Source of the DNA: Deinococcus arcticus
GTDB lineage: Bacteria; Deinococcota; Deinococci; Deinococcales; Deinococcaceae
Assembly: GCF_003028415.1 (NCBI RefSeq)
Contig: NZ_PYSV01000001.1
Coordinates: 1 to 64,000 of the forward strand
Reading direction: 5' to 3'
Length of the DNA stretch: 64,000 nucleotides
Numbering within the stretch: position 1 is the stretch's first letter; every line of letters starts with the position of its first letter. Positions 49,679-59,254 of the stretch are shown piece after piece. Below the pieces are notes generated by a model. It ran no database searches. It was not told the DNA's origin and saw nothing but the letters and a program-made list of their open reading frames with translations. The translations under genes and the position numbers were made by a program.

Positions 49679-51093
49679 GTGACGCCTGGATTGAGCGCCT
49701 GCCGCCGCTGAGCCCGCAGCCCGGCGAGACCCGGCGCGCCCTGGTGGCCCGCACCCTGCGCGAGGCCGCAGCGCGCGGTCTGGTGCCCCAGGGCACGCGC
49801 CTGCCCGGCCACCGCCGACTGGCCGAGGCGCTGGGCGTGTCGCGCAACACCCTGGTGGACGCCCTGGAACAGTTGCAGGCCGAGGGCTACGTGCGTGCTC
49901 AGGGCCGCAGCGGTACGGTGATGGCCGCCCCGCCCCTGGGGGCCCCGCCGCCCTCCCCGGCCCCCCTGCCCCTGAGCCGCTGGGCCCAGCGCGCCCTGGC
50001 CGGGCAGGTGGAGGAAGCGGGCGGGCCCTTTGCCGTGGATTTCCGCGTGGGTCAGCCGGTGCCGGAACTGTACCCGGAGCGCGCCTGGACCCAGGCCCTG
50101 GCCCGGCGCGCGGGCGACCAGCCCGCCCACGAGGACGCCGGCAGCCTGGGGCCGCTGGCCACCCGCCGGGCCCTGGCCGCTCACCTGAACGCCGGGCGCG
50201 GCGCGCAGGTCACCCCCGAGATGGTGATGCTCACCGGCGGCACCCAGAGCGCCCTGGACGCCCTGGCCCGCGTGTTTCTGGAACCCGGGCGGGTGGCCGC
50301 CGTGGAGGACCCCACCTATCCCGGCGCCCGCGCGGCGCTGGCCGCCACCGGGGCCCAGGTGGTGCCGGTGCCGGTGGACGCGCAGGGAGTGCAGCCCGGT
50401 CAATTGCCGGCCGGGGCCACGCTGGCGTATGTCACGCCGGGCTGCCAGTACCCCACGGGGGTGCCGCTGGGCGCGGCGCGGCGTCAGGCGCTGGTGGTGT
50501 GGGCGCGGCGCACCGGGGCCTTTGTGCTGGAAGACGACTACGCCGCCGATCTGCACCACACCGGGCGCCCCCCAGCCGCGCTGCAGGGGCTGGCCCCTGA
50601 ACAGGTGATTCTGCTGGGCAGCTTTAGCAAGAGCCTGGCGCCGGTCACGCGCAGCGGCTTTCTGGTGGCCCCGCCAGAAGTGCTGCGCGTGCTGGCCGCC
50701 ACCCGGCCCCTCACCGACCGCTTTCCGGCGCGGCTGGACGCCCTGGCCCTGGCTGACGTGCTGGGCAGCGGCGCCTACAGCCGCCACCTGCGCCGCGCCC
50801 ACGAGGTGATCGCCCGGCGGCAGGCGGCCCTGTGCGCGGCCCTGCAGCGCGCGCTGCCCGGCTGGGCCCCGGTGCCGGTGGCGGCCGGGCTGCACCTGTA
50901 CCTGCCGCTGCCCGCGCCCTGGACCGAGGCCGAGGTGCTGGCCCGCGCCGCCCGCCTGGGCGTGGGCCTGAGCGCCGTGGGGCCGCTGGCCAGCGGGGCC
51001 TGCGCGCCCGCGCTGCTGCTGGGTTTTGCGCATCTGCCCGAACGCACCCTGCAAGACGGCGCCGCGCGGCTCTCGGCGGCCCTGACCTCCTGA
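49675..51093 (+). CDS. MocR/PdxR-family transcriptional regulator
   Basis: 472 residues: an N-terminal GntR winged helix ([47 protein letters not shown]) fused to a class I aminotransferase-like domain with the PLP lysine in [17 protein letters not shown] and [22 protein letters not shown]. Such regulators often sense pyridoxal phosphate or amino-acid-related ligands. No pdxS/pdxT is visible nearby, so the target is unknown. Very Ala/Pro-rich linker at about 85-100. Confidence 0.88.
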   Translation: MSDAWIERLPPLSPQPGETRRALVARTLREAAARGLVPQGTRLPGHRRLAEALGVSRNTLVDALEQLQAEGYVRAQGRSGTVMAAPPLGAPPPSPAPLPLSRWAQRALAGQVEEAGGPFAVDFRVGQPVPELYPERAWTQALARRAGDQPAHEDAGSLGPLATRRALAAHLNAGRGAQVTPEMVMLTGGTQSALDALARVFLEPGRVAAVEDPTYPGARAALAATGAQVVPVPVDAQGVQPGQLPAGATLAYVTPGCQYPTGVPLGAARRQALVVWARRTGAFVLEDDYAADLHHTGRPPAALQGLAPEQVILLGSFSKSLAPVTRSGFLVAPPEVLRVLAATRPLTDRFPARLDALALADVLGSGAYSRHLRRAHEVIARRQAALCAALQRALPGWAPVPVAAGLHLYLPLPAPWTEAEVLARAARLGVGLSAVGPLASGACAPALLLGFAHLPERTLQDGAARLSAALTS

Positions 51094-51195
51094 ACGCGGC
51101 GGGGGCGGGCGAACCGGGGCCCGCTTCCTGGCGCCGCGCCCCTGGGTGGGGGAGGGGGTCTTCACGGGACCTTCAGACGGAGTACACTACCGGGA

Positions 51196-51561
51196 ATGCG
51201 GTTGCTGCTTGCTGCTCTGGCCCTGGTCCTGACGCTGATGTACTTCACGTTCGGCCTGCGCTTCGGCTACGTGACCCTGACCCCGACCTATATGCTCAAC
51301 GCCACCGGGGAAAGCCGCTACGGCCTGAACGCCTTCGACGAAAAGCAGACCCTGGGCATGCGCGGGGTCTGCGAGGTGAACCGCGGCACCATCACCCTGC
51401 GCCTGCTGGACCCCCGGGGCGTGCAGGTGGCCGGGCAGGTGTGCCCCAAGGGCGAATGGGGGCTGAATGTGCTGGCCAACGGCGCGCAGGGCAAATACGA
51501 ACTGGTCGTGGAGTACAGCAGATTTACCGGCAAGCTGGACATCAAAGAAGCCCGGCAGTAG
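51196..51561 (+). CDS. Small secreted or membrane-anchored protein
   Basis: 121 residues. The N-terminal hydrophobic stretch RLLLAALALVLTLMYFTFGLRFGYVTL can act as an uncleaved anchor. The rest is beta-rich with two cysteines (RGVCEVNRG, GQVCPKGEW) likely to pair outside the cytoplasm. TACACT at 51183-51188 lies 7 nt upstream of the ATG (leaderless). Family not recognised. Confidence 0.68.
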   Translation: MRLLLAALALVLTLMYFTFGLRFGYVTLTPTYMLNATGESRYGLNAFDEKQTLGMRGVCEVNRGTITLRLLDPRGVQVAGQVCPKGEWGLNVLANGAQGKYELVVEYSRFTGKLDIKEARQ

Positions 51562-51613
51562 GACGGACTCCGCTCCCGTCGCTTTTGTCAGCGCTTCAAG
51601 CCGAGCGGACTTG

Positions 51614-51728
51614 TCAGACGGACTGCCGTCCATTTCCGTCACATCCGGGAAAGAACTGGCTGTTTCTCCGATTCCCGGACATCCGCACTCTTTCCTGCTT
51701 CCTCCGGTCGGTTCGGAACTCGTTTCAG
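51614..51728 (+). repeat. Family A repeat, copy 5 (internally shortened)
   Basis: 115 bp: TCAGACGGACTGCCGTCC at the left, TTCGGAACTCGTTTCAG at the right, with internal CATCCGGGAAAGAAC and CGGACATCCGC blocks. About 55-70 bp of the core present in copies 1 and 4 is missing. The rest of the 493-nt gap before rpoD (51729-51940) shows no gene. Confidence 0.7.
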
Positions 51729-51941
51729 GCGCCGCAGCGCGAGGGAGAGGTGGGCGCCCCTCCGGGCGTCGCGCCGGCCCAGCGGTGCTTGTCCGCTGTG
51801 TCGGCGCAACAGACGGAAGCCGCAGGGCGCCTGGGCCCCGGCCAGCAGGCCGGGAACCATCCCCCACCAAAGCGCGTACCCTGTCTGTTGGCCTTCCCTT
51901 CACCGCCCGTGCTTTCACTTTCCAGACGCGCCCGGCCCGTT

Positions 51942-51950
51942 TGCTAGACT
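51942..51950 (+). promoter_or_regulatory. Extended -10 promoter of rpoD
   Basis: TGCTAGACT at 51942-51950 has the TGn extension. The leader to the ATG at 52055 is about 100 nt. No convincing -35. Confidence 0.5.
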
Positions 51951-52054
51951 GACGCGCTTTCAGCTGGCTCCCCCCGCCACCCCCTTCCAGGGCCCGGACC
52001 CGGGGCCCGCGCACTTCCCGTCAGTTTCCTCTCCCCGCACCTGCAGGAGGCCGC

Positions 52055-53698
52055 ATGGCAGATTCTCCCGTTCGCACCCGTAAAAAAGCAGACGCCCCCG
52101 ACGCCGCCAGCGCTGCCCCAGGCGCCCCGAAGACCGCTGCGCGCGCGCGCGCCCGCGTGCCCGCTGGCGCAGCGGCCCCCGCTGAACCCACGGCCGCAGA
52201 CGCCGCTCCCACCCCGGTGGCCGCGCCCGCCAAGAAAGCCGCCAAACCCGCTGCCAAGGCCAAGGCGGCCAGCCCCGAAGCCAGCGCCCCGGCCCCCAAG
52301 GCCCCCAAAGCCGAGAAGCCCAAGGCCACCAAGAAAGCGGCCCCGGCCAGCGCCCCTGAAGGCGTGGCCGAGGCCCCGGCCCTGCCCGAACCGGCCCCCA
52401 AGGCCGGCAAGGCCACGCCCAAAGCGGCCAAGACCGCCAAGCCCGCGCTGGCCCCCAAGGCCGGCGGCCCCGCCGAGAAGCCGTATTACGCCCACCCCAG
52501 CATTCAGGAGCTGCTGAAAGCCGGGCGCGCGGCGGGGGTGCTGTCCAGCGAGGACATTGCCACGGCGCTGGCGGCGGCCCTGGAAGCGGCGGGCCTGGAC
52601 CCCGAAAGCCCCGACGCCTTTGAAGACATGCAGCTGTTCCTGGCCGGCCAGAACATCGAGGTTCAGGATCTGGATGAGGACGAGGACGACGCCGACGAGG
52701 CAGACGCCGAGGAGGGCACCGTCGCGGCCGCCGCGCAGGATGACGACGAGGAGAAATACTTCGACGACATGCCCCGCGCGGTGTCCAACGACCCGGTGCG
52801 CCAGTACCTCCACGAGATCGGCCGGGTGCCGCTGCTGACCCTGGAAGAAGAAATTGCGCTGGCCCGCCGCATTGAAGAGGGCGAGGAAGCCCGCAAGGTG
52901 CTGGACGAGGACCTGGACCTGGACGACCGGGGCCGCCGCCGCCTGATGCGCCAGATGGAAGACGGCGCCGCCGCCCGCCAGGGCCTGATTGAAGCCAACC
53001 TGCGCCTTGTGGTGTCTATTGCCAAGAAGTACACCGGGCGCGGCCTGGGCTTCCTGGACCTGATTCAGGAAGGCAACCAGGGCCTGATTCGCGCGGTGGA
53101 GAAGTTCGAGTACCGCCGCCGCTACAAGTTCTCCACCTACGCCACGTGGTGGATCCGGCAGGCGATCAACCGCGCCATTGCCGACCAGGCCCGCACCATC
53201 CGCATTCCGGTGCACATGGTCGAGACCATCAACAAGCTCACCCGCACCGCGCGGCAGCTGCAGCAGGAACTCTCGCGCGAGGCGACCTACGAGGAAATCG
53301 CTGAGGCGATGGGCCCCGGCTGGGACGCCGCCAAGGTCGAAGAGGTGCAGAAGGTCAGCCAGGAGCCGGTGTCGCTCGAAACCCCCATCGGGGACGAGAA
53401 AGATTCCTTCTACGGCGACTTCATTCCCGACGAGAACCTGGACAGCCCGGTGGAGAACGCCGCCAAGACCCTGCTGTCCGAGGAACTGGAAAAGGCCCTC
53501 TCCAAGCTGACCGAGCGCGAGGCCATGGTGCTGAAGTTCCGCAAGGGCCTGGTGGACGGCCGCGAGCACACCCTCGAAGAGGTGGGGCAGCGTTTCAGCG
53601 TCACCCGCGAGCGCATTCGCCAGATTGAGAACAAGGCGCTGCGCAAGCTCAAGTACCATGAATCCCGCACCCGCAAGCTGCGCGACTTCCTGGATTGA
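52055..53698 (+). CDS. rpoD: Primary sigma factor SigA (RpoD)
   Basis: 547 residues. Residues 1-145 are a low-complexity Ala/Lys/Pro-rich extension. Region 1.1-like [21 protein letters not shown], an acidic stretch ([14 protein letters not shown]), then region 1.2 [18 protein letters not shown]. Region 2 has [28 protein letters not shown] and [19 protein letters not shown]; region 3 [13 protein letters not shown]; region 4.2 [32 protein letters not shown] before the ATG. Housekeeping promoter recognition. Confidence 0.97.
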   Translation: MADSPVRTRKKADAPDAASAAPGAPKTAARARARVPAGAAAPAEPTAADAAPTPVAAPAKKAAKPAAKAKAASPEASAPAPKAPKAEKPKATKKAAPASAPEGVAEAPALPEPAPKAGKATPKAAKTAKPALAPKAGGPAEKPYYAHPSIQELLKAGRAAGVLSSEDIATALAAALEAAGLDPESPDAFEDMQLFLAGQNIEVQDLDEDEDDADEADAEEGTVAAAAQDDDEEKYFDDMPRAVSNDPVRQYLHEIGRVPLLTLEEEIALARRIEEGEEARKVLDEDLDLDDRGRRRLMRQMEDGAAARQGLIEANLRLVVSIAKKYTGRGLGFLDLIQEGNQGLIRAVEKFEYRRRYKFSTYATWWIRQAINRAIADQARTIRIPVHMVETINKLTRTARQLQQELSREATYEEIAEAMGPGWDAAKVEEVQKVSQEPVSLETPIGDEKDSFYGDFIPDENLDSPVENAAKTLLSEELEKALSKLTEREAMVLKFRKGLVDGREHTLEEVGQRFSVTRERIRQIENKALRKLKYHESRTRKLRDFLD

Positions 53699-53716
53699 GC
53701 ATTCAGGTCTAGCCCT

Positions 53717-53747
53717 GCCCCGCTGCCGGCTTTGACGGCGGCGGGGC
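53717..53747 (+). terminator. Hairpin after rpoD
   Basis: GCCCCGCTGCCG (53717-53728) pairs with CGGCGGCGGGGC (53736-53747) with one wobble pair. Only a weak T tract follows. Confidence 0.6.
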
Positions 53748-53804
53748 TGCTCTTGGGCAGATCTCCAGGTACGCAGCGCCCGCACACCGTATCCTGGCGC
53801 CGTC

Positions 53805-53837
53805 ATGCCCATCCCTGTGCGGAACGAACTGTGGTAA
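53805..53837 (+). CDS. Possible 10-codon upstream frame overlapping the DUF4129 start
   Basis: ATG 53805 opens MPIPVRNELW and stops TAA at 53835-53837, overlapping the GTG start (53831) of the next gene. TATCCT at 53790-53795 lies 9 nt upstream. The overlap would allow re-initiation coupling. Speculative. Confidence 0.35.
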   Translation: MPIPVRNELW

Positions 53838-55246
53838 GCGCCGCCCCGCCTCTGTCGCCGGGCACGCGCCTGGCCCCTTACGGCGTGGCCCTGCTGCCGC
53901 TGGCCCTGGCCGGGGCGCTGCCGTGGTGGACGGTGGCCGCGCTGTCGGCCCTGCTGGCGCTCGGGGTGCGCTGGCCAGTGTGGACCCAGGGCCGCACCCT
54001 GATCACACAACTGCTGCTGGGGCTGTGGCTGCTTACGGCGCTGCCCGGGGTGCTGGGCCAGCCGGAGGCCCTGGCAGCGCTGGGCGCTCAGTACGTGCTG
54101 TTCAGTGTCCTGGGCTTCGCGCTGATCTGGGGGGCCACCATCCTGGAAGAGGGCCGGCGGCGCGGGCTCCTCGCCCCACTCCTGATTGGCCTGCTGTTCC
54201 CGCAGCCTCTGGTCCTGGCGGCGCTGGTGGGCGGAGCCCTGGCCCGGCCGGGGCACCACGCGGCTGACCCGCTGTGGCCCGAGCGGCGGGCGTGGTGGGG
54301 CCTGCTGGGTGCGGGACTCCTGGGTGTCACCCTGCTGGCGGCGCTGCTGGCGGCGCTGCTGCCTCCAGCGCCGCCCCTGTGGACCGCCGTGCGCCTGGAG
54401 ACGGGCAGGGTGGCGGGGGGGAAACAGGCCGTCGCCCAGCCGCCTACACGAAAAACCGAGCGTCCAGCCCCGGAACCGGGGGCCAGCGGTTCTGTCGCGC
54501 CGACGCCACAGATGAATCTGGGCGAACTGGGCTTGCCGGGCGAACTGACCTTGCTGGGCGGTCTGCTGTGCCTGGCGGCGGCGTGGCGGGTCTTTCAGGG
54601 CCGGACGCGGCGCCGGGGGCCTCCACATCCGGTGGAACTGGCCATGGTGCTGGGGCTGCTGATGCTGGGGCTGGCATGGGGCGTGGCGGCTGGCCTGCTG
54701 TTCCTGAACAGCGATGGAAGCGGCGTGCCTGGGTTCCCGATCCAGGAAACACGGAACGAACTGGGCCAGGGCGGGGCAGAAGGGGAAGCCGTTGCCCCGC
54801 GCCTGTTGCCCCTGGCCCTGCTGCTGAAGGCACTGCCCTGGCTGACGGCCCTGCTGTTTCTGGGCCTGGGTCTGTGGTTGCTGTGCCTGCGGCTGCGTGC
54901 CGACCCCGCCCTGGCCGAAAGCCCCCACGAGCCGGGCGCTGCACATGCTCAGGGCGCCGCCCCCGAAGCCCTGCACCGCGTGCGTCAGGCATACCGCGAG
55001 GCCAGCGCCGGACTGGCCGCCGCCGGACTGGCCCGCACGCCCGCCGAAACCCCCGCCGCCTACGCCGCGCGCCTGGGCGCCGCCCACCCCGCGCTGGCCG
55101 CTCCCCTGCAGGCTCTGACCGCCGCCTACGAGCCTGTGCGCTACGGCGGCCAGCTGACCGAACAGGACGCCCAGGCCGCCGAGGCCGCTGCCCGCACCCT
55201 TCAGACCCTGGCCCCCACCCTGACCCCCCCCGAGGACACTCCATGA
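53831..55246 (+). CDS. DUF4129 membrane protein
   Basis: 471 residues. The N-terminal half has about five or six membrane segments (LALAGALPWWTVAALSALLALGV; LITQLLLGLWLLTALPGV; YVLFSVLGFALIWGATIL; GLLGAGLLGVTLLAALLAALL). A Pro-rich periplasmic-like loop and two more segments follow (LAMVLGLLMLGLAWGVAAGLLF; LTALLFLGLGLWLL). The C-terminal cytoplasmic helical domain (VRQAYREASAGLAAAGLARTPAETPAAYAARL) is DUF4129. These occur with MoxR and DUF58 proteins, as here, and sometimes with transglutaminases. The stop overlaps the moxR start. Confidence 0.8.
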   Translation: MVSAAPPLSPGTRLAPYGVALLPLALAGALPWWTVAALSALLALGVRWPVWTQGRTLITQLLLGLWLLTALPGVLGQPEALAALGAQYVLFSVLGFALIWGATILEEGRRRGLLAPLLIGLLFPQPLVLAALVGGALARPGHHAADPLWPERRAWWGLLGAGLLGVTLLAALLAALLPPAPPLWTAVRLETGRVAGGKQAVAQPPTRKTERPAPEPGASGSVAPTPQMNLGELGLPGELTLLGGLLCLAAAWRVFQGRTRRRGPPHPVELAMVLGLLMLGLAWGVAAGLLFLNSDGSGVPGFPIQETRNELGQGGAEGEAVAPRLLPLALLLKALPWLTALLFLGLGLWLLCLRLRADPALAESPHEPGAAHAQGAAPEALHRVRQAYREASAGLAAAGLARTPAETPAAYAARLGAAHPALAAPLQALTAAYEPVRYGGQLTEQDAQAAEAAARTLQTLAPTLTPPEDTP

Positions 55247-56241
55247 CCCACACCCCTGCCCCTACCCCCGAGTTCGCCCGTCTTGTGCTGCACAACGTTG
55301 CCCAGGTGCTGGTGGGCAAGGAAGAAGTCACCACGCTGGCCCTGGCCGGCATTCTGGCCGGGGGCCACGTCCTGCTGGAAGACGCCCCCGGCACCGGCAA
55401 GACCATGCTGGCGCGCGCCCTGGCGCTGAGCCTGGGCCTGGGCTTTCGCCGCGTGCAGTTCACGCCGGACCTGCTGCCCAGCGACGTGACCGGCGTGAGC
55501 GTGTACCGCCCGGGCAGCGGTGAATTCGAGTTCGTGCCGGGGCCCATCTTCACCGGCCTGCTGCTGGCCGACGAGATCAACCGCGCCACCCCCAAGACCC
55601 AGGCCGCGCTGCTGGAGGCCATGGGCGAGGGGCAGGTCACGGAATCGGGCGTGACCCACCTGTTGCCCCGGCCGTTCGTGGTGATCGCCACCCAGAACCC
55701 CGTGGAGCACGAGGGCACCTACCGCCTGCCCGAAGCGCAGCTGGACCGCTTTCTGCTGCGCCTCTCGGTGGGGTACCCCACGCTGGAAGAAGAGGTGCGG
55801 ATGTTGGGGCGCCTGCAGGGCGAGCACCCCATCGCGGCGCTGGGGGCGGTGGTCGCCCCGGCCGACTTGCTCTCGGCGCAGCGGGCAGTGCGGGGCGTGT
55901 TCGTCTCGGAGGCGGTGCAGGGGTATATCGCGCGGCTGAGCGCGGCCACGCGCGCCCATACCCACGTGACGCTGGGCGGCGGGCCCCGCGCCAGTCTGGG
56001 GCTGCAGGGCTCGGCGCAGGCGCTGGCGTGGCTCTCGGGGCGCGCCTTCGTGACCCCGGACGATGTGCAGCGGGTGGCCGCCGCGGTGCTGGCCCACCGC
56101 CTGAGCCTGAAGATCGAGGCCCGGTTGCAGGGCCAGCCCGCCGAGGCCATCGTGGGGGAGGTGCTGGCCCGCGAGCCTGTGCCGGCTGAAACGGCGGCTG
56201 CCGAGGCTGCGGCGATGACGGTGGGGGCAGGTGCCGGGTGA
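55243..56241 (+). CDS. MoxR-family AAA+ ATPase
   Basis: 332 residues, ATG overlapping the DUF4129 stop (ATGA). VGKEEVTTLALAGILAGGHVLLEDAPGTGKTMLARALA (Walker A), GLLLADEINRATPKTQAALLEAM (Walker B), IATQNPVEHEGTYRLPEAQLDRF (sensor 1), and an alpha-helical lid to the end. MoxR ATPases act as chaperones with DUF58/VWA proteins in cell-envelope or enzyme maturation; the client here is unknown. Confidence 0.93.
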   Translation: MTHTPAPTPEFARLVLHNVAQVLVGKEEVTTLALAGILAGGHVLLEDAPGTGKTMLARALALSLGLGFRRVQFTPDLLPSDVTGVSVYRPGSGEFEFVPGPIFTGLLLADEINRATPKTQAALLEAMGEGQVTESGVTHLLPRPFVVIATQNPVEHEGTYRLPEAQLDRFLLRLSVGYPTLEEEVRMLGRLQGEHPIAALGAVVAPADLLSAQRAVRGVFVSEAVQGYIARLSAATRAHTHVTLGGGPRASLGLQGSAQALAWLSGRAFVTPDDVQRVAAAVLAHRLSLKIEARLQGQPAEAIVGEVLAREPVPAETAAAEAAAMTVGAGAG

Positions 56242-56284
56242 CCGGGCCGGTGGCTGAGGCCGGCGGCGTGGCGGCAGGGGCCGC

Positions 56285-57409
56285 ATGAACCCTGTGCTGG
56301 CGGCCCTGCTGTATCTGGGGCTGGTGGGCCTGGTCGCGCTGGGGCTGTGGGTCCTGTCGCGCCGCCCCCCCGCCGTGACCCTCACGCGCACCCTGCCGCC
56401 CGCCGCGTTTGAAGGCCAGAGCGTGCCCCTGACCGTGACCGTGCGCCTGCACAGCCGCCGACCGCTGCGGGTGCGCGTGACCGACCCCACCCCGGGCGCC
56501 GTGGTGCCGGACGAACCGCTGGCCGCCGGGGGCCTGCACCTGGGCGAGACCACGCACGACTGGCACACCCAGGTGCGGCTCAACCGCCGGGGGGCCTTGA
56601 CCTGGCCCGGGGCCACCCTGCACTGGGCCGATCCCCTGGGCCTGTTCTGGCACCAGCTGCCGCTGCCGGGCCCGCCCACCACCCTGGAGGTGTTTCCCGG
56701 CACCCACGGCCTGCGCCTGCCGGAGGTGCTGCGTCCCCTGCTGAGCGAGGGCGAGCTGAGCCGCAGCCTGGGGCTGGACGATCCCATCAGCCTGCGGGGG
56801 GCTCGCCCTTACGTGCCCGGCGACCCACCGGGGCGCGTACACTGGCGCCTGTCAGCCCGCACCGGCACCCTGACGGTGCGCGAACTGGAGCGCACCGCTG
56901 CCAGCAGCCTCACCGTGTTTGTGGACACCAGCGGGGGCGGCGAGGTATTTGCCGACAGCGCCGCGCGTCTGGGCGCCAGTCTGGTGCAGGCCGCGCTGGA
57001 CCTGAACCTGCCCGTGGCGGTGGCCACTGGCCCCCAGGCAACCCCCATGGGCCGCGACCCCGGGGCCCTGCGCGCGGCCCTGGGGGTGCTGGCCCGGCTG
57101 GCTCCCACCCGGAGCGTGTCGGCCCTACCCCCCGTGCGGGCCGGGGGCAACCTGATTATCCTGAGCGCGGGCGCGGCCCCCGAACTGGTGGAGCAGGCCC
57201 TGCGCGCCCGCGCCACGGCCAGCCGCGTGAGCCTTGTGGCCATTCCAGAGGGTTTTTATCTGGAGCCCGGCGAGCAGCCCCGGCGGCAGTGGAGCGCGCC
57301 CCCCGACACCGTGCGTGACCTGGAACAGCGGGCGGCGGCGCTGGCAGGCCTGGGCGTGCTGGTGTATGTGCTGCGCGGCAATCAGAGCGTGCTGCAGCTG
57401 AATGCCTGA
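56285..57409 (+). CDS. DUF58 family protein
   Basis: 374 residues. An N-terminal hydrophobic segment (VLAALLYLGLVGLVALGLWVL) anchors it. An N-terminal beta domain is followed by the DUF58 motif LRGARPYVPGDPPGRVHWRLSARTGTLTVRELE, and then a von Willebrand A-like half (SLTVFVDTSGGGEVFADSAARLGASL, with DTSGG in place of the DxSxS MIDAS). It works with MoxR in the same operon. It starts 43 nt after moxR with GCAGGGG upstream. Confidence 0.88.
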   Translation: MNPVLAALLYLGLVGLVALGLWVLSRRPPAVTLTRTLPPAAFEGQSVPLTVTVRLHSRRPLRVRVTDPTPGAVVPDEPLAAGGLHLGETTHDWHTQVRLNRRGALTWPGATLHWADPLGLFWHQLPLPGPPTTLEVFPGTHGLRLPEVLRPLLSEGELSRSLGLDDPISLRGARPYVPGDPPGRVHWRLSARTGTLTVRELERTAASSLTVFVDTSGGGEVFADSAARLGASLVQAALDLNLPVAVATGPQATPMGRDPGALRAALGVLARLAPTRSVSALPPVRAGGNLIILSAGAAPELVEQALRARATASRVSLVAIPEGFYLEPGEQPRRQWSAPPDTVRDLEQRAAALAGLGVLVYVLRGNQSVLQLNA

Positions 57410-57506
57410 ACGGCGCGTGGGGTCAGGCGCGGGGGCCCGGACGGGCGCAGGGGTGCATGAAGAAGCTGTTCAGGTACGCGGCGCGCCCCAGCGGTAGCGT
57501 ACAGCC

Positions 57507-57785
57507 ATGACCAAGCGCGATGACCAGACCCCCACACCGCCTGCGTCCCCGGCAGAAGGCACTGTGCGCCACGAGGGCGAGATCAGCAACGTGGACCTGC
57601 AGTTCATGGGCCGCCCCAGTGCCGAGGCCGAGATTGAAGCGGCGGTGGACAAGGAGAACAAGTCGCCCGGTGACTACCGCCGCGAGGGCCTGGACAAGCA
57701 GGACATCGCCATGACCCAGAGCATGGACGCCAGTGACCCGCCCAGCACCAACATGGGCGACGCCACCAGTGGCCGCGAGGGCTGA
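57507..57785 (+). CDS. Small acidic, probably disordered protein
   Basis: 92 residues, hydrophilic and almost free of hydrophobic clusters: KRDDQTPTPPASPAEGTVRH, ISNVDLQFMGRPSAEAEIEAAVDKENKSPGDYRREGLDKQD. No Cys or Trp. TAGCGT 6 nt before the ATG (leaderless). Low complexity and charge resemble stress-associated hydrophilic proteins, but no family is recognised. Confidence 0.65.
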   Translation: MTKRDDQTPTPPASPAEGTVRHEGEISNVDLQFMGRPSAEAEIEAAVDKENKSPGDYRREGLDKQDIAMTQSMDASDPPSTNMGDATSGREG

Positions 57786-57839
57786 GCGCCGCGCGCTTCA
57801 CAGGCAGGTCGGGCGCTCCCGGCCTGCCGATTTGCTGCC

Positions 57840-58256
57840 ATGAGTGAATTCGACGAGTTACAGGCGGTCATTCGCCGCTGCGCCGCCCAGCGCCAGGCCG
57901 AGCAGCGCGCCTGCGAGGCGTTCCTGAACGCGCTGTACCACGCCCTGCGCACCGCCAGTGGCCCGGGACTGCCGCTGAACAACGTCACCCTGGACTTCAC
58001 CACCGACGCCACGGTGCGCCTGCGCCCCCCGCCCAGCGGCAGTTTTCATGCCGCGTGGCTGCGGCTGGGGCTGTGCGAGGTGCTGGTACGGGTGCGCTGG
58101 GTGAACGGTGCTTTTCAGGGCGAATACGGCCAGAGCGGTGGGTTTCGGGTGGAGCAGGACACCGAGGACGCGCTGCTGAACCTCGCCCGGCAGCTGCTGC
58201 GCGATGTGGCGGTGACCTACGGCGCCTCTCAGGCCCCCGAGAGCCATCTGAACTGA
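57840..58256 (+). CDS. Conserved hypothetical protein
   Basis: 138 residues. An N-terminal helical part (FDELQAVIRRCAAQRQAEQRACEAFLNALYHALR) is followed by beta strands (NNVTLDFTTDATVRLRPP; AWLRLGLCEVLVRVRWVNGAFQGEYG) and a C-terminal helix (DALLNLARQLLRDVAVTYGA). No signal peptide, no known motif. It is followed by a strong hairpin. Confidence 0.65.
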   Translation: MSEFDELQAVIRRCAAQRQAEQRACEAFLNALYHALRTASGPGLPLNNVTLDFTTDATVRLRPPPSGSFHAAWLRLGLCEVLVRVRWVNGAFQGEYGQSGGFRVEQDTEDALLNLARQLLRDVAVTYGASQAPESHLN

Positions 58257-58268
58257 ATGCCAGACACG

Positions 58269-58300
58269 GGCGCCGCCTCTCCACAGGGAGAGGCGGCGCC
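58269..58300. terminator. Perfect 14-bp hairpin between convergent genes
   Basis: GGCGCCGCCTCTCC (58269-58282) pairs with GGAGAGGCGGCGCC (58287-58300) around ACAG; shared by the upstream gene and the sugar ABC operon. Confidence 0.75.
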
Positions 58301-58320
58301 GGAATGATGCGGCTTTGGGT

Positions 58321-59241
58321 TCAGCCCTTCACCGCTCCGGCGGTCAGGCCCGAGACGATATTGCGCTGGAACACCAGCACCAGGATGATCAGCGGAATGG
58401 TCACCACGATGCTGGCCGCCATGATGGGCCCCCATGGCTGATCGAACTGCGTGGCGCCGGAATAGTTGGCGATCACCACCGGCACCGTGCGGTTGGTGCT
58501 CGTGAAGGTCAGCGCGAACAGATACTCGTTCCAGGCGTTGATAAAGGCCAGAAGCCCTGTGGTCACCAGCGCCGGCATCATGACCGGAAACAGCACCAGG
58601 AACAGGGTCTGCAGGGGGCTGGCGCCGTCCACCAGCGCCGCTTCCTCCAGTTCGCCCGGGATGTCCCGCACGAAACTGGTCAGCACCCACACCGTGAACG
58701 GAATGGTGAAAATCAGATACGAGAGAATCAGACCCAGAGGGCGGTTGTAGAGCTTGAAGGCATCGAGAAAACGATCAAGCGTCCCTGAGGAGCTGGCTTC
58801 AATCGCCGCATTCAGAGCGCTATCTGCGCCTTGTAGGAAAGAGTACAGTCCCCCCAGGACAGCAATTTGCGGAAAAACGCTGACGCCCAGAATCACATAC
58901 AGGATGACCGTCTTGCCCTTGAAGCGGAAGCGGCCCAGGGCGTAGGCGGCAAACGACCCGATCAGCAGGCTCACCAGCACCGAGCCCACGGCCACGATCA
59001 GGCTGTACAGCAGGCCGCGCTGGAAGTTGGGGTTGGAAAACACCTGCACGTAGTTCTGAAAGGTGGTGGGCGCGGCGATAAACTCACCCGGTGTCAGGAA
59101 CAGGTCGCCCGGGGAGCGCAGACTGGTCAGCACCGCCCAGAAGAAGGGGGCCAGCAGGTACACGGTAATCACCAGCACCAGCAGGTAAAAGGCCGCGCGT
59201 TGCAGGTAATACAGCTCGGGTTTGGCAGTTTTCAGGTTCAT
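58321..59241 (-). CDS. Sugar ABC transporter permease (MalG type)
   Basis: 306 residues with six membrane segments. The coupling EAA-type loop is [49 protein letters not shown] near the N-terminus and a loop with [19 protein letters not shown], which is longer than usual, are typical of MalG relatives. Third gene of the operon, 13 nt after the MalF-type gene. No ATPase is encoded here; a shared ATPase (MsiK-like) elsewhere is likely. Confidence 0.9.
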   Translation of the reverse strand: MNLKTAKPELYYLQRAAFYLLVLVITVYLLAPFFWAVLTSLRSPGDLFLTPGEFIAAPTTFQNYVQVFSNPNFQRGLLYSLIVAVGSVLVSLLIGSFAAYALGRFRFKGKTVILYVILGVSVFPQIAVLGGLYSFLQGADSALNAAIEASSSGTLDRFLDAFKLYNRPLGLILSYLIFTIPFTVWVLTSFVRDIPGELEEAALVDGASPLQTLFLVLFPVMMPALVTTGLLAFINAWNEYLFALTFTSTNRTVPVVIANYSGATQFDQPWGPIMAASIVVTIPLIILVLVFQRNIVSGLTAGAVKG

Positions 59242-59254
59242 GGCAGCAGGCCCC

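Noticed and set aside
51944..55087. A 1047-residue minus-strand frame across rpoD and the DUF4129 gene
   Set aside because: Low-complexity Gln/Gly/Arg composition, antisense to rpoD; a GC artefact.
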